From CAIKMD01 sp963740675 (GTDB taxonomy: Bacteria > Pseudomonadota > Alphaproteobacteria > ATCC43930 > CGMCC-115725), in NCBI GenBank assembly GCA_963740675.1, contig CAVUFS010000005.1, forward strand, positions 62,001-126,000: a stretch of DNA of 64,000 nt, in the 5' to 3' direction. The position numbers and the translations under genes are program-made. The notes under the pieces were generated by a model, which did no database searches, was not told the origin of the DNA, and saw only the letters and a program-made list of their open reading frames with translations. Positions 1 to 8,323 of this stretch are shown here, piece by piece; positions within the stretch are counted from its first letter, which is position 1; each line of letters opens with the position of its first letter.

Positions 1-218
1 GCTTTGGCCTGACGGCCTCTGCCGATGTCGGCGGCTTCGGGCTCGGCGCCCAAATCGATTGGCAAATCCTCGGGACGCTCGATTACCGGGTCAATTCGTA
101 GCTCGACCTGCATGGCGGCATCCGCAGTCTGAACTATACCTATCGCGGCGCGAACGCGGAGTTCACCGAGCACCTCTATGGTCCGATTCTCGCTCTGACC
201 TTTCACTTCAATCCGTGA
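1..218 (+). pseudogene. C-terminal end of an outer-membrane beta-barrel protein, interrupted by a stop
   Basis: Reading from base 3, the frame runs to a TGA at 216-218 and gives alternating hydrophobic/polar strands ending LTFHFNP, like the last strands of small alphaproteobacterial outer-membrane barrel proteins of the kind beginning ..ADVGGFGLGA... An in-frame TAG at 99-101 splits the reading after DYRVNS, yet good barrel-like sequence (LDLHGGIRSLNYTYRG) continues in the same frame behind it. The gene is also cut by the window edge, so its start is unseen. A single nonsense substitution or a base-call error would both explain the break. The family assignment rests on strand pattern only. 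Confidence 0.5.
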
Positions 219-712
219 CCGCGGTTTCATCGAGCGCTTTGTGCCCCAGCAAATGCGCGCTCTGAGAGAGGCGGGTAACCGACACGCGGCCTATTCCAAC
301 GGTGATCGGTAGCGGCGCGGTCGAACAGCGATCAAGACGAGACGCAACTGTTGGCGATCAAATGACGCGATGCCGTGCCGCCGGCAGCACGCAAAGCGCG
401 AGGCACAGCCGCAGGCGCGGGTCGCTTCGCCCTGCCCCGTCGGCTTCATGCCCGGGCGCGCCTTCGTTCGTTCGCGAGCACGTTTCCGTAGGTCGTGAGG
501 GAGCGCGCCGGCCACCCATCACGTTCGCGGTCCACGCCGCCTACATCCCCCGAACATGCAGCAAGACGCCGCGCAGCGGGTGGACGCGGGACTCCGTGAG
601 GCGCTAAAAGACTGAAAAGCGAAAGCTCCCGCATAAAGCGGGTGGCGTTCAGGTGGCAATAGCATCGATCCCATCGGGTTGCGGTCGCTAAGCCATTGAA
701 ACAACGCGGCGG
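219..712. other. about 490 bp with no convincing gene
   Basis: Reading frames exist on both strands here, but they are Arg/Pro/Ser-rich shadows without start sites, domains or hydrophobic segments. A small hairpin (cccgc-ataaa-gcggg) lies near 630-644. The stretch directly before the tRNA could carry the tRNA promoter, but I see no clear -35/-10 pair. I find no integrase remnant beside the tRNA. Confidence 0.5.
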
Positions 713-787
713 GCCGGATTAGCTCAGCGGTAGAGCAGCGGTTTTGTAAACCGAAGGTCGGGGGTTCAATCCCCTCATCCGGCACCA
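713..787 (+). tRNA. tRNA-Thr (anticodon TGT)
   Basis: The cloverleaf can be folded by eye. The acceptor stem pairs GCCGGAT (713-719) with ATCCGGC (777-783). The D arm is GCTC...GAGC, the anticodon loop is TTTGTAA with anticodon TGT, and the T arm is GGGGG-TTCAATC-CCCTC with one outer mismatch. The discriminator is A784 and the CCA end is encoded at 785-787. It reads ACA threonine codons. The next gene begins about 30 bases downstream. Confidence 0.96.
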
Positions 788-818
788 GCGCCGCTTAGGA
801 ACGGGAGGGCGCGTGGCC

Positions 819-1934
819 ATGGCGGTTTCGAGACTGGGGAGCTGCGCGATCGCTTTGCTATTCGCGATCATCCCCCTTGCGCCAAGTCATGCCGAGGACT
901 GGAGCGCCGAGCGAACGAAGCTCGTCGCCGCTGCCGAACAGGAAGGCGAGATCGATTTCTTCTCCCAGCCCAATCTCGCCGCGCGGAATTTCATCGCCGC
1001 CGCCTGGGCCAAGGATTTCCCCAAGATCAAATTGTCGATCACCGCCACATCTGGCGCGCAGATCGTCGGCCGCGTGCGGCTCGAGCGGCAATCGGGAAAA
1101 TTTCTCTGGGACCTGGTCATGACGGGCTCCAACATCGGCTTCGACATGGTCAAAGAAGGCTTCGTCGATCCCTTCGCGCCGGAGCTGCGCGATCCCGCGG
1201 TCAACGATCCGAAGATTTGGGGCGGCTGGGATGAGGCCTATGTCGATACCGCGAACACTTATGTCTTTTCGACCAATCTCGCACTGAAGAGCCCGGTCTA
1301 TAACGCGCTGAAGCTTTCGCCCGATAAGGTCAAGAAGGAAGGCGTGCGCATCCTCTTCGATCCAACGCTCAAGGGCAAAATCTATTGGCACGATCCGAAT
1401 GTGCCGGGGCCCGGCGCGCAATTCGCCTTCTATCTCATGCGCCGCTTCAGCGAGGACGAGGTACGACGCTTCATCAACGAGCAGAAGCCGGTCTTCGTCA
1501 CCGATCAGAATCAGGTGATCGACGCGCTCGCACATGGCACCGCCTGGCTCGCGCTCGGCCCGGGCAATTCGCACGCGCTGATGGAGCCTTACATCAAGGC
1601 CGGCGTGCCCATCGACTTGCGGAAATTCGGCAACGCGCCGGAGCTTAACGATATCACCCTTGGTGGCTCGACGATCTGGGTGATGAAGAACCGGCCGCAC
1701 CCCAACGGCACGCGGCTCTTCATCAACTGGCTCTTGAGCAAGAATGTGCAGGAGGGCTTTTCGAAGGCGACGGAGCAGAATTCCCGCCGCATCGATGTCG
1801 CCTCGGTCGCCGATGCCGACGGCACGCCCGTGCCGGGGGCGCATTACGTCGCGCCGCAAGACGAAGCGAATGCCGCGGCGCTCGACAAGTCGATCACCGA
1901 AGTCGGCGAGATGCGCAAAGCCGCGCAGCATTGA
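819..1934 (+). CDS. extracellular solute-binding protein (Fe3+/AfuA-like)
   Basis: Periplasmic binding protein of the group-1 extracellular type, as in iron(III) or polyamine/sugar-phosphate ABC importers. A Sec signal peptide covers residues 1-25 (hydrophobic core AIALLFAIIPLAP, cleavage after SHA). The mature part shows the usual pattern of this fold: 'EGEIDFFSQPN' near the N-terminus, 'TSGAQIVGRVRLERQSG', and a C-terminal 'NGTRLFINWLLS' helix. I prefer ATG 819 because GGAGG at 804-808 is well spaced for it; GTG at 813 is also in frame but too close. No permease or ATPase follows. The next gene, 13 bases on, encodes another binding-protein-fold protein. The ligand cannot be told from sequence. 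Confidence 0.85.
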   Translation: MAVSRLGSCAIALLFAIIPLAPSHAEDWSAERTKLVAAAEQEGEIDFFSQPNLAARNFIAAAWAKDFPKIKLSITATSGAQIVGRVRLERQSGKFLWDLVMTGSNIGFDMVKEGFVDPFAPELRDPAVNDPKIWGGWDEAYVDTANTYVFSTNLALKSPVYNALKLSPDKVKKEGVRILFDPTLKGKIYWHDPNVPGPGAQFAFYLMRRFSEDEVRRFINEQKPVFVTDQNQVIDALAHGTAWLALGPGNSHALMEPYIKAGVPIDLRKFGNAPELNDITLGGSTIWVMKNRPHPNGTRLFINWLLSKNVQEGFSKATEQNSRRIDVASVADADGTPVPGAHYVAPQDEANAAALDKSITEVGEMRKAAQH

Positions 1935-1947
1935 GGAGACGATTTAA

Positions 1948-2931
1948 TTGGGCCAGTTGCTGAAAATCGCCTGCTGGGATTACGACCGCGTCAATGCGCT
2001 GCGCGACGGCCGCGCCAAGATCGAAGGCTGCGACATCGAGTTCACGGTCAACGCGCCGCATAATTTCTTCTTCCGCGCCGGCGAATCCCCGCCTTATGAC
2101 GTCATGGAACAGTCCTTCTCGTCTTATCTGACGCGACGCTCGCGCGGCCCGGTACCATATACGGCGATCCCGATTTATCCCTCGCGCATATTCCGCCATT
2201 CAGCGATCTACATTCGTACCGATCGCGGCATCCGTGTGCCCGCCGATCTCAAAGGCAGACGCATCGGCGTGCCGTTCTATGGCATCACCGCCGTCACCAC
2301 CGCGCGTGGCATCCTTGCCGATGAATACGGCGTGAGGCCCGAGGATTTGATCTGGGTGAATGGCGGTCTCTTCGATCCGAAGGAGCGCTTGACGCAGGAT
2401 CTCGGCCTCCCCGCCTCGATCCGTATCGAGCAAGAGACCGAGAAGAGCCTGTCCCAACTCCTCATCGAAGGCGGCATCGACGGTCTGATCACCGCCGCAT
2501 CGCCCTCGCGCGAAGCGATGAAAGCGCCGAATGTCGGACGCCTCTTTCCCGATTACCGCGCCGTCGAACAGGCCTATTACAAGAAGACACGCATCTTCCC
2601 GATCATGCATGTCCTCGGCATCAAGACCGAGGTGCTGGAACGCGATCCATCGTTGGCGCTGCGCGTCTATAAGGGCTTCTGCGACGCCAAAGACATTGCC
2701 ATCCGCGATCTCGACGGCGACGGCGGCGCGGTCAAGGCGACCCTGCCCTGGCTCTTGCCCGATCTCGACGATACACGCGCCGCGATGGGCGAGGATTTCT
2801 GGCCCTATGGTATCGAGAAGAACCGGCCGACGCTCGAAGCGGTGACGCGCTGGTCTTTCGAGCAACACCTCTCGCCCCGCAAGCTCGCGGTCGAGGAGTT
2901 ATTCGCGCCGGAGACACTCGGCGTCGGCTGA
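1948..2931 (+). CDS. ABC substrate-binding / 4,5-dihydroxyphthalate decarboxylase-like protein
   Basis: About 327 residues with a TTG start and a good GAGGAGA ribosome site (1933-1939). The sequence (N-terminal 'KIACWDYDRVNALRDG', then 'YDVMEQSFSSYLTRR' and 'FPIMHVLGIK') belongs to the family annotated variously as substrate-binding protein or 4,5-dihydroxyphthalate decarboxylase, with the periplasmic-binding-protein type II fold. There is no signal peptide, so the product is expected in the cytoplasm unless the start is wrong. It sits 13 bases behind a secreted binding protein and has a relative at 4071-5051. Enzyme or binding role is undecided. Confidence 0.8.
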   Translation: MGQLLKIACWDYDRVNALRDGRAKIEGCDIEFTVNAPHNFFFRAGESPPYDVMEQSFSSYLTRRSRGPVPYTAIPIYPSRIFRHSAIYIRTDRGIRVPADLKGRRIGVPFYGITAVTTARGILADEYGVRPEDLIWVNGGLFDPKERLTQDLGLPASIRIEQETEKSLSQLLIEGGIDGLITAASPSREAMKAPNVGRLFPDYRAVEQAYYKKTRIFPIMHVLGIKTEVLERDPSLALRVYKGFCDAKDIAIRDLDGDGGAVKATLPWLLPDLDDTRAAMGEDFWPYGIEKNRPTLEAVTRWSFEQHLSPRKLAVEELFAPETLGVG

Positions 2932-2957
2932 CCTAGCGCGCGTCATCGCGATTGGCT

Positions 2958-3040
2958 CGTCATTGCGAGGAGCGGAGCGACGAAGCAATCCAGGACCTCA
3001 CGCGAAAGCCTGGATTGCTTCGCTTCGCTCGCAATGACGA
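2958..3040. repeat. palindromic intergenic repeat (rhizobial-type REP)
   Basis: A long near-perfect inverted repeat. The left arm 'cgtcattgcgaggagcggag' continues to 'gaagcaatccag', and the right arm mirrors it as 'ctggattgcttcgcttcgct' then 'cgcaatgacg'. The loop is about a dozen bases. Elements with this core are known as multi-copy palindromes in Bradyrhizobium/Rhodopseudomonas-like genomes. It lies between convergent genes and could also act as a bidirectional terminator or mRNA stabiliser. Only one copy occurs in this window. Confidence 0.85.
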
Positions 3041-3073
3041 AGAATTTAGATCTTCACTGCTATTTAGGCCGGT

Positions 3074-4039
3074 TCAAGGCCAATGCCAGTTCAGCCACGC
3101 AGACCACGCCGGCGGCAGCGGCAGCATGTCGATGCTGATCGACAGCACGATAACGCCGAAGAACGAGATCGCGGTCGCCGCGATCACCTGCGGCCCAAAA
3201 ATCTCGTGCTGTGGATTGAGCCAGCGCGATGCGTGAATGCGGAAGATATTGCTGAGCGCCATGATCGGCGACACGATTGTCACCGGCGCCAGCGCGAGCG
3301 CCATGTAGTAGAAGATCTGCGAGACATAGACCATCACGCCCGAGAAGAGAAACCACTTCGTCGCCTCCGGGCTGACGCTGCGGATCTCGCGCCAATGGCC
3401 CGGCGCTGCCAGCAACAGCAGGATAACGACACTCGCGCTCGACGCGCTGATGACGCCGCCGGCCAGGGCAGCATCGAGGCCGCGCCCGCCGCCGGCATAG
3501 CGTAGCAGCACCGGCGTCAGGCCATAGAAGAACGCCGAAAGAGCGGCGAAGATATAGCCTTCCATCATGCGCGGCTTGAACGCCGAGGCCGCGGCGGCCG
3601 CTCGTGCCCGCTTCGCCCCTTCGCGCGACACCACCGCCGGCCCGGCGAAAATGAGAAGGATGCCGATGAGCCGCGGTATGGTCAGCGTCTCGCCGAGAAA
3701 CAGAATGGCAAAGACGAGCGACACAACGAGATTGAACTGCGTCACGGGCCCGGCAAGGTTTGTGCCGATCGCGCCGATGGCACGATAATTGGCGTAGCGC
3801 CCGATCACGAAATGCGTGACGCCGGTGATGGCAAAGGCAATCACCGAGGCCTGCGGCAATTGCCCAAAAACGCCAAAGCCGCCGCCTATCCCCAGCGCCA
3901 GTACGAACAACGGCACGCCGACCGGGATGGACAGCGTCGTCGCCTGCACCGCCGAGCCGCTGATCACACCCCGGCGCACGGAGGCATTGGTGATCGCGAA
4001 AGTCACCGCCGAGATCAAAGCCAATAAGCCGCCGAGCAC
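3074..4039 (-). CDS. EamA/DMT-family membrane transporter
   Basis: A protein of 321 residues with about ten hydrophobic segments in two halves, typical of the drug/metabolite transporter superfamily with two EamA repeats. The first half begins 'GGLLALISAVTFAITNA'; the second starts near 'EGYIFAALSAFFYGLTPVLLRY'. Such inner-membrane proteins usually export amino acids, nucleosides or drugs; the substrate is not predictable here. It is the last gene of a minus-strand run behind two binding-protein-fold genes (31 and 26 base gaps), so co-transcription is likely. The palindromic repeat follows its stop. Confidence 0.85.
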   Translation of the reverse strand: MLGGLLALISAVTFAITNASVRRGVISGSAVQATTLSIPVGVPLFVLALGIGGGFGVFGQLPQASVIAFAITGVTHFVIGRYANYRAIGAIGTNLAGPVTQFNLVVSLVFAILFLGETLTIPRLIGILLIFAGPAVVSREGAKRARAAAAASAFKPRMMEGYIFAALSAFFYGLTPVLLRYAGGGRGLDAALAGGVISASSASVVILLLLAAPGHWREIRSVSPEATKWFLFSGVMVYVSQIFYYMALALAPVTIVSPIMALSNIFRIHASRWLNPQHEIFGPQVIAATAISFFGVIVLSISIDMLPLPPAWSAWLNWHWP

Positions 4040-4070
4040 GCCTTCCCCCTCCCCAATTATCGCGCCGGCC

Positions 4071-5051
4071 TTAAATCTTCGGCGGCGTCCAACTCAGCAC
4101 GTCTTTTGGCCAGAGCTCGTCGACCGTCATCAGTCGCGTCGACATGAATTGCTGGTGCACGTATTTGCAGATCAGCTCGATATTCTTGCGGTTAGCGGCC
4201 GAGGAGACGCCGTATTCCCAAGGATCGGGACCGAGGAAGGCGCGCTCTTCTTCCCAATAGGACTGATACCAGGCGAGCGGCACGATGCGCGGATTGGTGA
4301 GGTGCTTGTAAGAGAGTTGCTTCGATTTCTCGAACGCGTCCATCAGGCTCTTCGTCACCCAGGGATTCTTCTCGACGATGTCGCGCTTGACGATCGCGCA
4401 ATGCATGATCGGGAAGAGGCCGGTGCGATTATACCAATCGACCTCGAGCTCTTTGAAGTTCGGCCATAGCCGCGCGATGTTCGGCTTTTTCGCCAGCCAG
4501 GCTTTCGGGAAGTTCGGCGAGAAAATGGCATCGATTTCGCCGTCGGTGAACATATCGTCGACATTCTTCGCGGGACGCATCTTCTCGATACGCAATCCTG
4601 CCGGCCGCTCGAACTCGATGATCTCGGGATCGTTCGTCACCCAGGTAACCGATTCCGGCGGCACGCCGTAATCGTTATGCAGCAGACCGCGTAGCCACAC
4701 GCAGGCCGCCGGCTGATAGATCGGGCAACCGATCTTCTTGCCGGCGAGATCGGACGGCTTGTTGATGCCCTTATCCTTGTTGATGAAGATGAAGCCGTGG
4801 CGGAAGCGACGATGCAGGAAAAGCGGCAGGCCAGTGAAGGACCAGTCGCGGCTCGCCGCCGCGACATAGGCGGGGCAATTGAATTCGCCGACATCGCAGA
4901 TGTCGTCATGCGCGACCTGACGATGGATATCCTCATAGCCGGGATAGTTCGGGAATTCGAATTCGATGCCTTCGGCCTCGACCACGCGCTCGCGCAGCGG
5001 ACGCGTGCTTTCGTAATTGCCGACTACACAACGGAGCTTCAACTTCGCCAC
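4071..5051 (-). CDS. ABC substrate-binding / 4,5-dihydroxyphthalate decarboxylase-like protein
   Basis: A protein of 326 residues from the same family as the gene at 1948-2931. It shares a short N-terminal strand without signal peptide ('LKLRCVVGNYESTRPLRE'), a 'DLAGKKIGCPIYQ' segment matching 'DLKGRRIGVPFYG' of the relative, and 'TGLFPIMHCAIVKRD' matching 'TRIFPIMHVLGIKTE'. Lacking a leader, it should be cytoplasmic. It lies between a secreted NMT1/THI5-like binding protein (upstream) and a DMT exporter (downstream) on one likely transcript. The family name comes from phthalate catabolism, but no other phthalate genes are visible here, so the substrate is open. Confidence 0.8.
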   Translation of the reverse strand: MAKLKLRCVVGNYESTRPLRERVVEAEGIEFEFPNYPGYEDIHRQVAHDDICDVGEFNCPAYVAAASRDWSFTGLPLFLHRRFRHGFIFINKDKGINKPSDLAGKKIGCPIYQPAACVWLRGLLHNDYGVPPESVTWVTNDPEIIEFERPAGLRIEKMRPAKNVDDMFTDGEIDAIFSPNFPKAWLAKKPNIARLWPNFKELEVDWYNRTGLFPIMHCAIVKRDIVEKNPWVTKSLMDAFEKSKQLSYKHLTNPRIVPLAWYQSYWEEERAFLGPDPWEYGVSSAANRKNIELICKYVHQQFMSTRLMTVDELWPKDVLSWTPPKI

Positions 5052-5077
5052 GATTGCTTCCTTTCAAACCAAGCCGT

Positions 5078-5992
5078 TCATTTCGCCAAGACGTCGTCAA
5101 CGGTGAGCGTGCCTTTGGTCACGCCAAGATCTTTGCAGGCATCGAGCCAGAACTGCACTTCCGCCGCCGTCACCACCGGCGAATAGACCGGCAGATCGGT
5201 CGCCATCGCGACAGGCTCGGGCAGTTTTAGGAACGTGACCTGCGTACGCCGTGCTTCGTCGGGATGGGTGTTGGCATACTCCGCCGCTTCCTTGACCGAT
5301 GCTCTGAATGCCGCGACGGCTTCCGGATTCTTCTCGATCAAAGCGCGGCTCATCGCATAGAAGGCGAGATCCGCGGTCAGCAGCGAGACGCGATAGCCGG
5401 TCTTATTCTTCTCGATCTGGCCGGCAAAAGGCTCGACCGAGACCGCACCGTCGATCTGACCCGATTTCAGCATATCGCTAAGCTGCGGCATGCCGATTTC
5501 GACAAAGCTCTCCTGGCTCGGATCGACGCCGTTATCCTTCAGCCATTTCATCAGCGAGACATGCAGGATCGAATTGCGGCCAGGAATGCCGATGCGGCGG
5601 CCACGGAAATCCTGCGCGCTTTTGATGCCGCTATCCTCGCGCGCCATCACGCGGCCCATCTCTTTGTCTTTGCCTTGCTCGGAGGTCCCGCCGGCGACGA
5701 TCCGCAGATCGAGCCCGCCTTCATCGGCAAGCAGCAACAGCGGCGCGTTGAAGGTGTCGATATCGAGCGAACCGGCGGTGATGGCCGCAGGCTGCGTCGC
5801 CGCGCTCGGCACGAATTTCATCGTGACGTCGAGACCGTGCTTCGCGAAGATTCCCTCGTCGGCAGCGACGAAAGACGCGATCCACGCGCTTGCCGAGCCA
5901 TAGCCGAGGATGAGCTTGGTCTGCGCCGGCGCGGTCGAAACCGACGCCAACAGCGCCGAGATAGCAAGAATGACCGTAGCCCCGCCCCGCAT
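5078..5992 (-). CDS. NMT1/THI5-like ABC substrate-binding protein
   Basis: Periplasmic binding protein of the nitrate/sulfonate/taurine (SsuA/TauA, NMT1-like) type. I start it at the ATG at 5992, where a clean signal peptide begins (core 'GATVILAISALLASVS', cleavage near APAQ) and GGGGGGAAG sits just upstream. A longer in-frame start at 6085 would add an Arg-rich stretch before the leader and is unlikely. Family hallmarks: 'ASFVAADEGIFAKHGLDV', 'AITAGSLDIDTFNAPLLL', 'DFRGRRIGIPGRNS'. No permease or ATPase is adjacent. It is the first gene of a three-gene minus-strand run ending with the DMT exporter. Ligand unknown. Confidence 0.85.
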   Translation of the reverse strand: MRGGATVILAISALLASVSTAPAQTKLILGYGSASAWIASFVAADEGIFAKHGLDVTMKFVPSAATQPAAITAGSLDIDTFNAPLLLLADEGGLDLRIVAGGTSEQGKDKEMGRVMAREDSGIKSAQDFRGRRIGIPGRNSILHVSLMKWLKDNGVDPSQESFVEIGMPQLSDMLKSGQIDGAVSVEPFAGQIEKNKTGYRVSLLTADLAFYAMSRALIEKNPEAVAAFRASVKEAAEYANTHPDEARRTQVTFLKLPEPVAMATDLPVYSPVVTAAEVQFWLDACKDLGVTKGTLTVDDVLAK

Positions 5993-6172
5993 CTTCCCCC
6001 CAATGGCTTCGCGAGCCTTGCTTCGGGAGGTAGCACGCGCCGCGCAGCGACGCCAGCGGGCAGGCCCGGGCGAAACCGGGCACACCGAAGCGAGGCAAGT
6101 TCTATTACAAGACCACAGCAGCTTGTTCGGCGTCGGCTTTCGCGATTAGCTGAACGCTTTCGAGGGGGAACG

Positions 6173-6484
6173 CTGAAGCTCAACGCCGATTGGGTCGTGT
6201 TGTCGGCCTGCAACACGGCGGCAAGGAATGGTGCCGAGGCCGTGTCGGGTTTGGGCCTCGCTTTCTTCTACGCGGGCTCGCGCGCTGTTGGTCTCGAACT
6301 GGCCGGTCGAGACGGTTTCGGCGCGCATCCTGACGACCATGATATTCAAGCGCGAAGCCGGGAGCCCCGGCATCACCCGCGCCGAAGCCTTACGTCAGGC
6401 GATGCTATCGTTGATCGACGGGCCCGGCGCGGTCGATCCGGCGACGCGCCGTTCTCACTCGTCGGCGATGGCGGCGCCGGATAA
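6173..6484 (+). pseudogene. decayed C-terminal piece of a CHAT-domain protein
   Basis: The frame beginning at 6173 reads LNADWVVLSACNTAA, then SGLGLAFFYAGSRA. It moves to the next frame near 6280 (ALLVSNWPVETVSARILTT, then ITRAEALRQAMLSLID) and returns to the first frame near 6445 (PFSLVGDGGAG, stop at 6482-6484). These three blocks in this order are the conserved end of the caspase-like CHAT domain, including the catalytic-cysteine segment 'LSACNT'. Only the last 100 or so residues survive, with two frameshifts and no N-terminal TPR part. The product cannot be made as a protein of known use. Confidence 0.8.
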
Positions 6485-6487
6485 GGC

Positions 6488-6967
6488 TCAGCGGCGTGCC
6501 TCGAGCTGATCGAAATAATGTTTGAGATTGGCGAAGGCAAAGACGATCCCGAAAATGCAGAGGCCATAGCCGACGCCATTCGCTGTCGGGCTCGGGCCGT
6601 GCGCCGCGAGCATCAGCCCGCCGAGCGCCAACAGACCGAGCAGCACCATCAGCACGATCAGCGACAACTCGTCGTCCACCAACACCTGAAGCGACAGATT
6701 CCCGATCCCGCCAGAGAGTGCGGTGGTGGCCTCCCAGATCAGCGCGATGAGCGCAAGAAGTGCCCCGATCATGCCGATCGCATAAGTGAGATTGTCGCTC
6801 GCGCGGCTGGCACACCAGAGCGCACCGAGACAGGTCACAACCAGGATCGCAGCGACAATCCAAGGGGCAAACCAGCTCATCACTTCGCTCATGGGAATGC
6901 GGTTCGCTTCCACTTCCGCGATCCGCGCCCGCATCTCGTCGTTTTCGGGATGATCCAGATCCAACAT
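6488..6967 (-). CDS. membrane protein of unknown function
   Basis: A protein of 159 residues. A charged N-terminal stretch of about 28 residues (LDHPENDEMRARIAEVEAN) is followed by four hydrophobic segments: 'WIVAAILVVTCLGALWC', 'IGMIGALLALIALIWEA', 'SLIVLMVLLGLLALGGLM', and 'VGYGLCIFGIVFAFANL'. A short charged tail (HYFDQLEARR) ends it. This points to an inner-membrane protein with both ends probably inside. I do not recognise the family. It ends 4 bases beside the CHAT remnant, so the remnant's decay may have trimmed this intergenic space. Confidence 0.65.
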   Translation of the reverse strand: MLDLDHPENDEMRARIAEVEANRIPMSEVMSWFAPWIVAAILVVTCLGALWCASRASDNLTYAIGMIGALLALIALIWEATTALSGGIGNLSLQVLVDDELSLIVLMVLLGLLALGGLMLAAHGPSPTANGVGYGLCIFGIVFAFANLKHYFDQLEARR

Positions 6968-7013
6968 CCGTCTTCTCCGCGGATAGAATTCCTCCGGAAG
7001 ATTAGAACAGCGA

Positions 7014-7042
7014 CGCCGCCGTGGGCGTTCCCCACGGCGGCG
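7014..7042. terminator. strong GC hairpin downstream of the cytochrome gene
   Basis: A perfect 12-bp stem (CGCCGCCGTGGG / CCCACGGCGGCG) with a 5-base loop lies between the cytochrome c stop and the next minus-strand gene. There is no clear U-run on either strand, so it is a weak intrinsic terminator or a transcript-end stabiliser. Confidence 0.5.
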
Positions 7043-7069
7043 CCAAGCCGCAACGATACCTCTAAACGA

Positions 7070-7936
7070 TTACGACTTGACCGGCTTCAAGCTGCGCAAG
7101 AAGGCGATGAGATCGTTGAGATCGGCGTTCGAGATATTCTTGTACCAATCGAACGCCATCAGCCGCACCAGCGGCCGGTCAGGCCGCATGCCGGTGGTGA
7201 TCGCCGTCTTGAGCTGATCGTTGGTCCAGCCCGCCATACCTTGCGGATTGCCCGGCGTGAGATTGGCCGACATGATGACGCCGCCATTGGGCGCGCCGAA
7301 AGGATTGCCGCCCGCGCCCATCCGCGTGAAATCGGGCCGGCCCTGAACATCGGGCGTGTGGCAATCCATGCAGTGGCCGAGACCGGTCGCGAGATATTTG
7401 CCATAGGCGACGTGGTTGGTACGCGGCACGTCGGCCACATGAGTCACCGGCGGACCATAGGCGGCCGGCAGCGGAATCTTATAGGTCGATTTCTCGGTCT
7501 CGTTGCTGATCGGCTTGATCGAGCGAAGATAAGCGACGATCGCTTTAGCATCGGTATCTGACATGTCGCGGTAGAAAGCGATCGGCATCGGCGGGCCAAT
7601 GATCGTGCCGTCCGGACGCTTGCCGTTGCGAATCGCATTGATGATCTGGTCGTCGGTCCAATTGCCGATACCAGTTTCCTTATCCGGCGTGATGTTCGCC
7701 GGCACGGCATGGAAGACCGGCGAGTCGATCGGATCGCCGCCGGATAATTCCTTATCCGCTATCGCCTGGCCGTTCGGGCCTTTCGGCGTGTGGCAATTGC
7801 CGCAAGCGACAATGCTGTTCATCAGATAGGTGCCACGCTCAAGCGGCGTCTCGGCAAAGCTGGCCGCTGCTGTCGCAACCATCGCGGCCGCCGCGATGGA
7901 AAGCGTCGCGATAACTCTCCCGATTTGTACCGCCAT
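7070..7936 (-). CDS. exported diheme cytochrome c
   Basis: A protein of 288 residues with a Sec signal peptide (core 'VIATLSIAAAAMVATAAAS', cleavage near SFA-ET). Two covalent heme sites are visible: CGNCH at residues 45-49 and CMDCH at 189-193, each in a class I cytochrome c domain of about 130 residues with downstream Met-containing segments. Diheme proteins of this build serve as electron acceptors for periplasmic dehydrogenases (alcohol dehydrogenase subunit II or isoquinoline-type oxidoreductases). No dehydrogenase is adjacent, so its partner must lie elsewhere. It stands alone on the minus strand with a hairpin behind its stop. Confidence 0.9.
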   Translation of the reverse strand: MAVQIGRVIATLSIAAAAMVATAAASFAETPLERGTYLMNSIVACGNCHTPKGPNGQAIADKELSGGDPIDSPVFHAVPANITPDKETGIGNWTDDQIINAIRNGKRPDGTIIGPPMPIAFYRDMSDTDAKAIVAYLRSIKPISNETEKSTYKIPLPAAYGPPVTHVADVPRTNHVAYGKYLATGLGHCMDCHTPDVQGRPDFTRMGAGGNPFGAPNGGVIMSANLTPGNPQGMAGWTNDQLKTAITTGMRPDRPLVRLMAFDWYKNISNADLNDLIAFLRSLKPVKS

Positions 7937-8117
7937 TCCCCCGTCTCCCCCATAAATAGTTACACCCTCCTAACACAACCGGCATGAGCAATCTACCGCC
8001 ATAAATTTGCCGACATTGAACAAACCGGCCCTGTCACTCGTTGTCGTCGGCGAGGGATGGGAAGGTCGTAGCGACACACCACCTCTCTCGTGGTTGGTTA
8101 TGCCTATGGAGGTTACG

Positions 8118-8315
8118 ATGCGTTCCGGATGGATGCGATTTGTGCTGGTTGCGGCGGTGGCGCTTGGTCTTAGCGGTTGCGTCGCCTATCCGGACCCTTA
8201 TTACGGCTACGGTTACGGCTATCCGGCTTATTACGGTGCGCCGGTCGCCGGCAGTGTCTATATCGGCGGCGGCGGTGGCTGGCATGACGGGTGGGGCCAT
8301 CGCCACTGGCGCTGA
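8118..8315 (+). CDS. small Gly/Tyr-rich lipoprotein
   Basis: A protein of 65 residues. ATG 8118 is preceded by GGAGG at 8108-8112, a better start than the ones upstream in the same frame. The N-terminus is a lipoprotein leader (RFVLVAAVALGLSGC) with lipobox LSGC, so the mature protein would begin at Cys with a lipid anchor. The rest is tyrosine/glycine-rich (PYYGYGYGYPAYYGAP) and ends in a His/Gly/Trp tail. Such low-complexity YG-rich small lipoproteins are common in rhizobial relatives, function unknown. Confidence 0.75.
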   Translation: MRSGWMRFVLVAAVALGLSGCVAYPDPYYGYGYGYPAYYGAPVAGSVYIGGGGGWHDGWGHRHWR

Positions 8316-8323
8316 TCGATGCC

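Noticed and set aside
713..812. tRNA-Thr as an integration site of a genomic island
   Set aside because: No integrase gene and no repeat of the tRNA 3' end found downstream in the window.
858..1931. Long minus-strand reading frame opposite the first binding-protein gene
   Set aside because: It is an Arg/His-rich shadow of the plus-strand gene, without start signal or domain; the plus strand has leader and family motifs.
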